A DNA stretch of 50,776 nucleotides from Lentimicrobium sp. (GTDB lineage: Bacteria; Bacteroidota; Bacteroidia; Bacteroidales; Lentimicrobiaceae). Where the stretch lies: the NCBI GenBank assembly GCA_023957275.1, contig JAMLHF010000030.1, positions 1-50,776 on the forward strand, given 5' to 3'. Made by a program: the position numbers and the translations under genes. The notes beneath the pieces are model-generated. The model saw only the letters and a program-made list of their open reading frames with translations, had not been told where the DNA came from and searched no databases. Positions 1-6,462 of the stretch are shown here, one piece after another; the stretch's first letter is position 1, and each line of letters starts with the position of its first letter.

Positions 1-2
1 TA

Positions 3-194
3 GTAAAATTCTCTTCAGAGCAAATTGAGATGTTATCAATGAGCGAAGATGACATTAAAGATGGGAACATAATTTCTGAATCTGAACTTGACAAATCAGA
101 TGATAAATGCTTCAATAAAAATCTTCTGGACGAAAACTGCCATCAATCAAGGGAATTACGTTTTCGAGTACTTGAACGACAGAAACAAAAGTAA
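3..194 (+). CDS. Antitoxin of a type II toxin-antitoxin pair, 5'-truncated by the window
   Basis: The frame is open from the window edge to the TAA at 192-194, so only the C-terminal part is seen. It reads SSEQIEMLSMSEDDIKDG then IISESELDKSDDK. In my memory of Bacteroidota toxin-antitoxin loci this acidic segment (SEEDIxxGxxISExELDKSD) precedes RelE/ParE-family toxins, and a damaged toxin frame starts inside it at 100. In intact relatives the antitoxin usually ends shortly after the LDKSDxxW segment; here the expected Trp is Cys and the frame runs about 25 codons further over the toxin start, which suggests the original stop was lost. It would bind and neutralise the toxin and autorepress the operon. 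Function call is by motif and context only. Confidence 0.55.
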   Translation, partial: VKFSSEQIEMLSMSEDDIKDGNIISESELDKSDDKCFNKNLLDENCHQSRELRFRVLERQKQK

Positions 195-416
195 CTCTTG
201 CTCAAAATAACTTAATAAAAAAATAAAAGAGAGAGTTAACCATCTAAAGTCTCATCCTGAGATTGGAAAGAAAACTGATTATAAAAACCACCGATCCATT
301 TCACTCTGACACTACAGCATCATTTATTTAAGGGAAGGAAACAAAATATATATAACTGCTTTCTGGGATAACAGACAAGATCCCAAAAGCTAGTTAAGTA
401 CTTAAAAAAGAAATAA
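100..416 (+). pseudogene. RelE/ParE-family toxin remnant with two stops and a frameshift
   Basis: One frame starting at ATG 100 gives a toxin-like protein of normal length (about 100 residues): IKIFWTKTAINQGNYVFEY near the start, IKERVNHLKSHPEIGKKTDY in the middle and IYITAFWDNRQDPK near the end, the typical end of this RelE/ParE subgroup. It is interrupted by TAA at 208-210 and TGA at 307-309. After the A-run at 385-388 the frame hits TAG at 391; one added A would give a natural ending, KKLVKYLKKK then TAA at 414-416. The original toxin would be an mRNA endonuclease or gyrase poison; this copy cannot make a full-length product. It overlaps the antitoxin frame, as expected for a coupled pair. 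The damage is mutational here, since two nonsense codons are substitutions. Confidence 0.75.
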
Positions 417-958
417 AAACGTCACCCAACAAATAAGACTTAAACGCAGCCGCTGAGTAGAAAGTAGAATTCCTGCCCCGCTGTTTTTGCGGGGCAGCCG
501 CGACCTTTCTGCGACTACCCCCGCAGAAATTGCGGGACAAAAATGGATTCAAGTAAGTGTTGAACTTTGCCGACCTGCCCACGCCGACTAGCACATTGGC
601 CTGGATTGTTCCGGCCGCAATCGGAATTGCTTACCAACTGTCGCACAGTATAGTTCAGGGGATCAATGCCCGGCGCCTGTTCCCCGGCCCGCAAAAAGTC
701 CGTATTGGTGATTGCACCGGGCTAACCGCAGGAGGGTTGTCCCTGGAGGAAGAAAATACGGAAGCCGGTAGAGGAGATCAGCAGTATAAGCAACAATTTA
801 AAAAAATCAGGGATTATTAGAATAGATGAAGATTATATAGTAACTTTATATAGATGTTTTATTGCCTGTTGCAGTTACTGTATTTGATTACTGAAGTTCA
901 TCCTGCCAGCCTGAAGGATTATACTGGCAGGGATCATAAATCATTTAAAATACGAAAG
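417..958. other. Gene-poor stretch with GC-rich patch and doubtful 87-codon frame
   Basis: The segment between the dead toxin and the serine hydrolase. It holds a perfect hairpin at 474-496 and a GC-rich patch at about 470-760 that stands out from the AT-rich flanks. A plus-strand frame of 87 codons at 557-820 can be read, but I recognise no family, its N-terminal half shows no clear domain, and its acidic-basic tail looks like chance coding. I do not call it a gene. The patch could be the remains of an inserted element or a dispersed repeat. Confidence 0.4.
474..496. repeat. Perfect 8-bp GC-rich hairpin
   Basis: Arms TGCCCCGC (474-481) and GCGGGGCA (489-496) pair perfectly around a 7-base T-rich loop. 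There is no U-run directly after the plus-strand arm, so it is not a standard plus-strand terminator. It lies at the left edge of the GC-rich patch and could be a repeat-family palindrome. Confidence 0.5.
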
Positions 959-2329
959 ATGAAAACAAAAACGGGTTTATTGCTTTTCTTGTTTTTGAAC
1001 GTGTCAACTTTTCTTTCCGGAAGCAATTCACCTTTATCGGGAATATGGATAGGGGTAGATATGCATGACAACAGAAAGGACACGTATACTTTTACAATAA
1101 AGGAGAATAGAGCCGGTGTGTTTTCCGGTTATATTGAAACGGAGATCGACGGAGCGCTTTTGCCCCGGATGCCCATTTCAAAAATTGAATATAATCATCC
1201 TGATTTTAAATTTCTTATTAATGCGGGTGATTTATTGATAACATACTCCGGCAGGATGTCAGAAGATTTATCCCGGCTTGACGGAAGTTTTAAATATTCG
1301 GATCCGGAGATTCCTGAGAAAAAACTGTTGCTTACCCGGAAAACGAATGAGAAATTGTCAGAGCACGGGTATCAGTACAAACAACCTGTCAGTAAGGTCT
1401 TACCTATCGCTTCGTTGAATGAATCAGATCCGGACAGGACGAAAATCACCAAACTGGTCAATGACATTAATCAAGGGAAATATGGGGAGATCAACTCTTT
1501 ACTCGTTTTCAGAGATGGGAAGCTTGTGCTCGAAGAATATTTTAACGGGTTTGATTCCGGTCAGCTTCATCAGCTTCAATCAGTTACAAAAAGCATTACC
1601 TCATTACTTATCGGAATAGCTGTTGATAAGGGTTTTATTGATTCTATTGATAAAAAAGCTGTTTCCTTTTTTGATGATTATGAATTTGCAAAGGGATGGG
1701 AGGCAGTGACCATCAGACATCTTCTTACGATGAGCAGCGGTGTGGAATGGATAAAAGATGATCCTGATTCACCCTGGGATAAGGATGAGAGTATTGCTGA
1801 TATGCTGAAGAAACCCATTAAAGGAAAAACCGGAATAGAATTCAATTATAATCCGGCGATGCAGATTCTTGCAGGAATCATTGAAAAGGCAACGGAAATG
1901 GAGTTGGAAATATTTGCTGAGAAATATTTATTTCAACCGCTGGAGATCAAAGATTATTTATGGCAGGTCAGCGTTTCCGACAGTATGCCTTTATGCACAG
2001 GCTCGCTTAAACTGCGCCCGGTTGATATGGTTAAGATCGGGATGCTGGTTTTAAATAAAGGTAGGTTTGATGAAAAACAGGTTATTTCAGAAAACTGGAT
2101 AAATGCATCGACAAAGGTTCAGATTGAAGTTCCGGGGAATAAAGGCGATCACTATGGATATTTGTGGTGGATCAAAACAACCTCGCCTCAATGCATTTAT
2201 GCGCATGGGTTTGGAAGTCAGTTTATTTTTGTTATACCTGAATCAAATCTTGTAATAACGACAACCGGAAACAATATGTACAATAATCAGGATCTGAAAC
2301 CCTTCCGGATGCTTAAAATTTTTCAGTAA
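959..2329 (+). CDS. Exported serine hydrolase, beta-lactamase class C / penicillin-binding fold
   Basis: A 456-residue protein. ATG 959 is chosen because it opens a hydrophobic signal segment (MKTKTGLLLFLFLNVSTFLS); the frame is open further upstream to ATG 854 but that would bury the signal behind 35 residues. After a ~150-residue N-terminal region resembling the beta-sandwich found before such domains comes a class C hydrolase domain: nucleophile motif SVTK (Ser208, Lys211), a YNP in the place of the usual YxN, and HGFGSQ near the end in place of KTG. These hydrolases include esterases, D-amino peptidases and carboxypeptidases; real beta-lactam hydrolysis is uncertain. It likely acts in the periplasm or outside. 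It stands alone: a dead toxin locus lies upstream and the next gene is convergent. Substrate unknown. Confidence 0.85.
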   Translation: MKTKTGLLLFLFLNVSTFLSGSNSPLSGIWIGVDMHDNRKDTYTFTIKENRAGVFSGYIETEIDGALLPRMPISKIEYNHPDFKFLINAGDLLITYSGRMSEDLSRLDGSFKYSDPEIPEKKLLLTRKTNEKLSEHGYQYKQPVSKVLPIASLNESDPDRTKITKLVNDINQGKYGEINSLLVFRDGKLVLEEYFNGFDSGQLHQLQSVTKSITSLLIGIAVDKGFIDSIDKKAVSFFDDYEFAKGWEAVTIRHLLTMSSGVEWIKDDPDSPWDKDESIADMLKKPIKGKTGIEFNYNPAMQILAGIIEKATEMELEIFAEKYLFQPLEIKDYLWQVSVSDSMPLCTGSLKLRPVDMVKIGMLVLNKGRFDEKQVISENWINASTKVQIEVPGNKGDHYGYLWWIKTTSPQCIYAHGFGSQFIFVIPESNLVITTTGNNMYNNQDLKPFRMLKIFQ

Positions 2330-2658
2330 AGGGGCGGCAATAGTAAACTTTCCGCATACATGTGACCACTGGTTCCGGATATCAGGAAAAGCGTATCCGC
2401 TGAAGCGGACTTGTCCCTGCCGGTCCTCTGAGGCCGGAAACCAGCTGATCCTGAATGAACATTTACTTCTTTCAGGATAATCCCGGTTAAGCATGAGTTC
2501 AGCGCAATAAAAATTGTGCTGATTATAAGCACTTAACCGGGACAATACCAATACAGATGCCACTTTTAAGAGTGAATTGATTCATGCATAGATCAGGTTG
2601 TATGTCTCTGGAAGACTCCTTATCGTTACCCTCTTCATGGCTGGTTAAAGATCACCGG
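2330..2658. other. Convergent intergenic stretch, no gene recognised
   Basis: Lies between the hydrolase (plus) and the cytolysin-like gene (minus). Short minus-strand frames exist, one opening with a hydrophobic stretch (MLIISTIFIALNSC), but none continues into a recognisable protein. The only structure seen is the 11-bp inverted repeat at 2481-2542. Confidence 0.4.
2481..2542. repeat. 11-bp perfect inverted repeat with 40-bp spacer
   Basis: TCCCGGTTAAG at 2481-2491 and its exact reverse complement CTTAACCGGGA at 2532-2542. It sits between convergent genes. There is no T-run, so it is not an obvious terminator; it could be the ends of a small decayed element or a long-loop hairpin. Confidence 0.5.
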
Positions 2659-4335
2659 TCAGTCATAAACCGGTCTGATTTCCAGATGAAACTCTATGCG
2701 TGATCCCTCATGGTCACAAACCAGTTTTACCTCTTTCTTGTTGCCCGTTTCGCTGAATTTGTATGATTTGTGGTCGTCGGCGAAATCGTCGTCAGCGGAA
2801 GTGGAATCATACTCAATCACATCTGCCCTGATGCCTACCCTGGCATTCAGATCATTTTTCGGAACTTTAAAGATGATCCGCTGATCAATTTCCCTGGTCT
2901 CCTTATATCCAAGCTGAAGCGGATGCTGCCGGGTTCCTTTGGTAAATGTCCATGGAATGGGGAATTTGAAGCCTGTTTCCTTTCTCATCTTTTCGGCTTC
3001 GAGAATCGCTTTGTTCTTCTTTTCCATATCCGGAATCTCTTTCCCGTTTCCTTCGAAGGCCCTGATCCTTAAACAGGCTGTGATTTCTTCATCCCCTGAG
3101 GCATCATCGGCACTTGCGCAATGGACGCTTTTCCATAATACTTCAAATTTTTCGGCGGCCGGAGCGCATTGTCTGCTGGTAAATTCAGAAGTCAGATGTA
3201 CCCCGATGTTTTCCCCGTCAAGGGTGCTGAGTGAATATGCAATGGGGACTTCATCCATACTTCCGGCGAAATAATTATTGATGGCCTTTTTAAGCTCTGC
3301 CTGGTTTCCGGCTGTAAGTATCTGTCCGGTAAGTCCGGGATTCCCGCCGTAGGCCACCAGCCGCACCGAAGTCCGTTTCAGAAAGCTCTGCTGCCGCATC
3401 GAAAAATCGACACTGGCACCTGCAACCAGGAAATTGGCATATGCATGCACATCAATCCCATAGGAAGAAAAAGATTCGTCACTTTCAAACATCAGGTTCA
3501 GCGCACGTCCATATTTAACGGCATTCACAACCACCCAGTCCGGATTAACCTTATCAGGGTCCAGGGCATCTGCCGAAGAATTGTTTTCACCGGTCATCAC
3601 GAAGAAATCGGAGGGCTCGTTGTGCGTGTCATCGATTAAAATGGAGTAATATTCCTGATAAAGTTTGATATAAAAACGGTGGCTTTTGCTGTTACTCGTG
3701 AAATCTATGCTGTGATTTCCGCCGAAACCGAGATAGTAACCGCTGCCGCCCGTGCGCATAAAGAGGTCTTCCTCGCTCAGCACTTCAAAACTTTCTCCGA
3801 AAGTGACTGCCGCCCCTCCTCCTTTCAGACTCCCCCTGATATTGCTGATTGCCTGGGCGATGGAAGCTGCAGAGGGATTATTGACCGATACAGTAGCCAC
3901 CGATGCCTGATTGCGGTTGATCAGCACGTTAAGCGGTTTACGGTCGTAAGGCAGCCGTTTGTAAGTACCGTTATCAATGGACTCGTAAGCAAAAATGGCT
4001 CCCGGATAAATTTCGTCAATCTTGGTGTTAAGCACAACCGGTTCAGGGCGGATCACTTCGGCTGACCAGCGCTGAATGGAGCAATTCCAGTTATTGTCAT
4101 TGCTGCCGGTTGCATCGTTTTTTTGTTCAATGCGGGTATAATGGCCCGGATTGCGAATGACCTTCAGATCGATGACATCGGCGGATTTAAGTTTAACCTT
4201 ACGGTTGAATACCACCGGAGATGGCTTGATCTTGAATTTGAAGCTGACTTTCTTCAGCACCGGCCTTGCTGCCGGTTTTATTTTGCCCGTCAGCTTTAAT
4301 TTGCTGCCGGCTGCTTTCGTGATTTTTTTTGCCAT
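2659..4335 (-). CDS. Cholesterol-dependent-cytolysin-like pore-forming protein
   Basis: A 558-residue protein of the thiol-activated cytolysin family (MACPF/CDC superfamily). Landmarks match perfringolysin/pneumolysin in order: VNNPSAASIAQAI (151-163), YQEYYSILIDD followed by EPSDFF (226-245), VNAVKYGRALNLMFES (270-285), AYGGNPG (328-334, like the family LGGDAG) and VPIAYSLS (363-370). The two regions expected to turn into membrane hairpins (about 180-225 and 287-325) are Gly/Ser-rich and amphipathic, as needed for a beta-barrel. The C-terminal ~155 residues do not look like CDC domain 4: the Trp-rich undecapeptide is absent and a different beta-rich domain starts at about 397. The first ~50 residues are Lys/Pro-rich with no signal peptide. 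CDC-like proteins without the undecapeptide are known from Bacteroidota such as Elizabethkingia. It follows the sialidase gene by 293 bases. Target membrane and export route are unknown. Confidence 0.85.
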   Translation of the reverse strand: MAKKITKAAGSKLKLTGKIKPAARPVLKKVSFKFKIKPSPVVFNRKVKLKSADVIDLKVIRNPGHYTRIEQKNDATGSNDNNWNCSIQRWSAEVIRPEPVVLNTKIDEIYPGAIFAYESIDNGTYKRLPYDRKPLNVLINRNQASVATVSVNNPSAASIAQAISNIRGSLKGGGAAVTFGESFEVLSEEDLFMRTGGSGYYLGFGGNHSIDFTSNSKSHRFYIKLYQEYYSILIDDTHNEPSDFFVMTGENNSSADALDPDKVNPDWVVVNAVKYGRALNLMFESDESFSSYGIDVHAYANFLVAGASVDFSMRQQSFLKRTSVRLVAYGGNPGLTGQILTAGNQAELKKAINNYFAGSMDEVPIAYSLSTLDGENIGVHLTSEFTSRQCAPAAEKFEVLWKSVHCASADDASGDEEITACLRIRAFEGNGKEIPDMEKKNKAILEAEKMRKETGFKFPIPWTFTKGTRQHPLQLGYKETREIDQRIIFKVPKNDLNARVGIRADVIEYDSTSADDDFADDHKSYKFSETGNKKEVKLVCDHEGSRIEFHLEIRPVYD

Positions 4336-4356
4336 GATTCTTTGGGGTTTAGGTGG

Positions 4357-4374
4357 TTCCGGCGTTCACCGGAA
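4357..4374. repeat. Small palindrome upstream of the cytolysin-like gene
   Basis: TTCCGG (4357-4362) and CCGGAA (4369-4374) with a six-base loop, about 22 bases upstream of the cytolysin-like start codon. It could form a hairpin in the mRNA leader or be an operator half-site pair. No TAnnTTTG box was found in the 293-base gap to the sialidase gene. Confidence 0.3.
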
Positions 4375-4628
4375 TTACGTCTAAACCTGCCTGAGGATTG
4401 GCTTGTTTTTTTGATTTGACTGTTTAACAATACTTTAACACAAAATAATATAGATGGAAACTAAATCCTAAGAAATTGTTTCAGTTTCTGCTGTTGATTA
4501 TAAGGATTCTTCCTTATGGGAACTGATAATGATCGGTGATAGTCAATATTTGTTTGCCATGGAAGTGGTTATATTCTACCCGGGAGGTGGGTGCTCCGTT
4601 AATCAGGCCGCATTCATCTATCCTGATA

Positions 4629-6443
4629 CTATTCGATATTTAATTCAGTTACAGGTATTTTCTGAAAGAACAACTCCCTGTCCCCCTCATAGAGTATGCC
4701 CACACACTTGTCTTTCGTTATTGTCAGGCACGAATAGCCAAATCCGGTTTCTTCATTCAGAAGAATCTGGTTTTCGGGAGGCCAGGTATTGCCTTCGTCC
4801 GCACTTGCCTTGATGGTCATATTTTTACGTTCGGAAGCATGCGACGGATTGGAGAAAAACAACACGGGGATGGTTTTGCGACCGGTTTTGACATTCGCCG
4901 GTATCAGGCTGGCCATGCAGTTGGGCTCTGTCAGCGTGTGATTCGAAGAGGGGTGAAGCGTCCAGTTTTTTCCAAGATCGCGGCTTATGGCTACCGCCCT
5001 GCCGTTTCCCTTATCTTTTACCGTGCGGTTTAGATCGTCGCGCATGTTCAGCATAATGCTTCCGTCGCTCAGTTCAACGGCTTGCGCCTCGGTTGTGTTC
5101 GGTTTGGCGCCTTTGCCAATTTGCCAGGTTTTTCCCTTGTCGGTACTGTAAACAATGGTCGACTGGCAGGTGTACTGCCCGCCATCCAGGGCCTTGACGC
5201 CCAGATCGGATTTGTATTGAGCCGGAAACACCAGCGTTCCGTCACTGAGCGTGAGTCCTCTCCCCGGCCCGGCCAGCAGCAGCTGCCAGGAAGGGTCTTT
5301 AATCTGGGAGGTGATATTAACGGGATCACTCCAGCTGATTCCGTCGTCGGTGCTCTTTGTCAGGATAAACTGCCCGGTTTCTTCTGGCGTCATTCCGGGT
5401 TTTGAGTCCCACCAGAGCATCTTTTCGTGGTGCGAACCGCTCATCCAGAGGGCGGCGACCCATAAGGTTCCGGTAAAATGGTCGTAAAGTATGCAGGGAT
5501 CGCCGGTTCCGTTGAGTCTGTCCGGCCTGCCGCCCCAGGCTCCCATATCCGTAATCACATTCATGGGCTCCCAGGTTTGTCCTCCGTCGGTACTGCGGCT
5601 CATGCCGATGTCGATGTCTTCCTGAAGGTCTTTGCTGTTGTTGTGCCGGATATCGTATATGGCGATCAGGGTGCCGGCATTTGTGGTGATTAATCCGGGG
5701 ATACGGTAGGTGTGCACATGGTCCTGACCGGCGCCCCTGAGTACCAGCGCAGGCCGGTATCGGAACGCGGTTCCTGAAGGTATCCGCATTTTCCCTGTTA
5801 CCGAATAAGTAAGATCAACGGATTCGATTCCAAAACTTTGCTCAAGCCTGATACCGTCCTTCAGGATAAATCCGAAATGGTAAATGCTGCTGTTCCCGGA
5901 TGGTTTCTCCCCGGCAAGGGGAATCAGGGATTTGGTTGCTTTACCCGTGATTGCAAATAACTTTCTGGCTGCCGCTTCGTCTTTCCCGGTTCCCTGAATA
6001 TAAACGAGAACGGAGTCGATGATGTGCACCTGGCTGCCGCGGGAAAAATTGATTTTTACTGACTTCAGGCTGTTTTCTGCCACACTGTTGTTAACCTCAA
6101 GGGTGATGATGCCGGGGTTGCAGCGATTGATGAATAACGGAACTTTTTTATAAACAGCTTTCACGCTTACCGTTCCGTCAGTCGGGAGTACAGCATCCCC
6201 GGTCAGCTTGCCTGTGCCGTCTTTGTTATTATCCACAATATTCGTATGGTTATCCGCCTGAAAAAGCTGAATTTGCTTTGCTGATGACTTCCCTGGAAAC
6301 CAGTTGCAACTTTGGCTCTTACCGGCATTCCTGTCAAAACAACTCCCCCGGATGCCTTCACTGTTTCGCTGAACCGCAGGGGTCTGCACCAGCAAAAGAA
6401 TTGACAACGGTAAAAAGCGGATTTTAAAGAGATTCATTTTCAA
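4629..6443 (-). CDS. Exo-alpha-sialidase, GH33, exported
   Basis: A 604-residue enzyme that would cleave terminal sialic acid from glycoconjugates. It opens with a basic-hydrophobic signal peptide (MKMNLFKIRFLPLSILLLVQ). Residues ~90-215 look like the N-terminal beta-sandwich carried by Bacteroides-type sialidases. The catalytic propeller begins at YRIP (246-249), the family's arginine-triad motif. Five Asp-box (BNR) repeats are visible: STDGGQTW, STDDGISW, STDKGKTW, SRDLGKNW and SADEGNTW. An acidic loop with EDIDIG follows the first strand, where the acid catalyst is expected. The start is 19 bases downstream of the GH2 stop, so the two are probably co-transcribed. It could in principle be a trans-sialidase, but hydrolysis is the usual activity in this context. 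Neighbouring fucosidase and galactosidase fit sequential trimming of mucin or milk-type glycans. Confidence 0.9.
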   Translation of the reverse strand: MKMNLFKIRFLPLSILLLVQTPAVQRNSEGIRGSCFDRNAGKSQSCNWFPGKSSAKQIQLFQADNHTNIVDNNKDGTGKLTGDAVLPTDGTVSVKAVYKKVPLFINRCNPGIITLEVNNSVAENSLKSVKINFSRGSQVHIIDSVLVYIQGTGKDEAAARKLFAITGKATKSLIPLAGEKPSGNSSIYHFGFILKDGIRLEQSFGIESVDLTYSVTGKMRIPSGTAFRYRPALVLRGAGQDHVHTYRIPGLITTNAGTLIAIYDIRHNNSKDLQEDIDIGMSRSTDGGQTWEPMNVITDMGAWGGRPDRLNGTGDPCILYDHFTGTLWVAALWMSGSHHEKMLWWDSKPGMTPEETGQFILTKSTDDGISWSDPVNITSQIKDPSWQLLLAGPGRGLTLSDGTLVFPAQYKSDLGVKALDGGQYTCQSTIVYSTDKGKTWQIGKGAKPNTTEAQAVELSDGSIMLNMRDDLNRTVKDKGNGRAVAISRDLGKNWTLHPSSNHTLTEPNCMASLIPANVKTGRKTIPVLFFSNPSHASERKNMTIKASADEGNTWPPENQILLNEETGFGYSCLTITKDKCVGILYEGDRELFFQKIPVTELNIE

Positions 6444-6462
6444 TATTGTGAATAAGTTGATT

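Noticed and set aside
208-226. A second frameshift at the A7 run (217-223) in the toxin remnant
   Set aside because: An alternative frame could be joined there, but the frame from ATG 100 reads through with family motifs on both sides of the TAA at 208-210, so a simple nonsense substitution explains it better.
557-820. 87-codon frame in the GC-rich patch
   Set aside because: No recognised family, no clear ribosome site, unusual base content for the area; kept only as part of the intergenic description.
959-2329. Calling the serine hydrolase a beta-lactamase resistance gene
   Set aside because: The motif set (SVTK, YNP, HGFGSQ) fits esterases and peptidases of the fold as well, and there is no regulator or mobile context.
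2243-2563. Minus-strand 106-codon frame overlapping the end of the serine hydrolase
   Set aside because: Overlaps a real gene and shows no family match; another short frame there opens with a hydrophobic stretch but continues into meaningless sequence.
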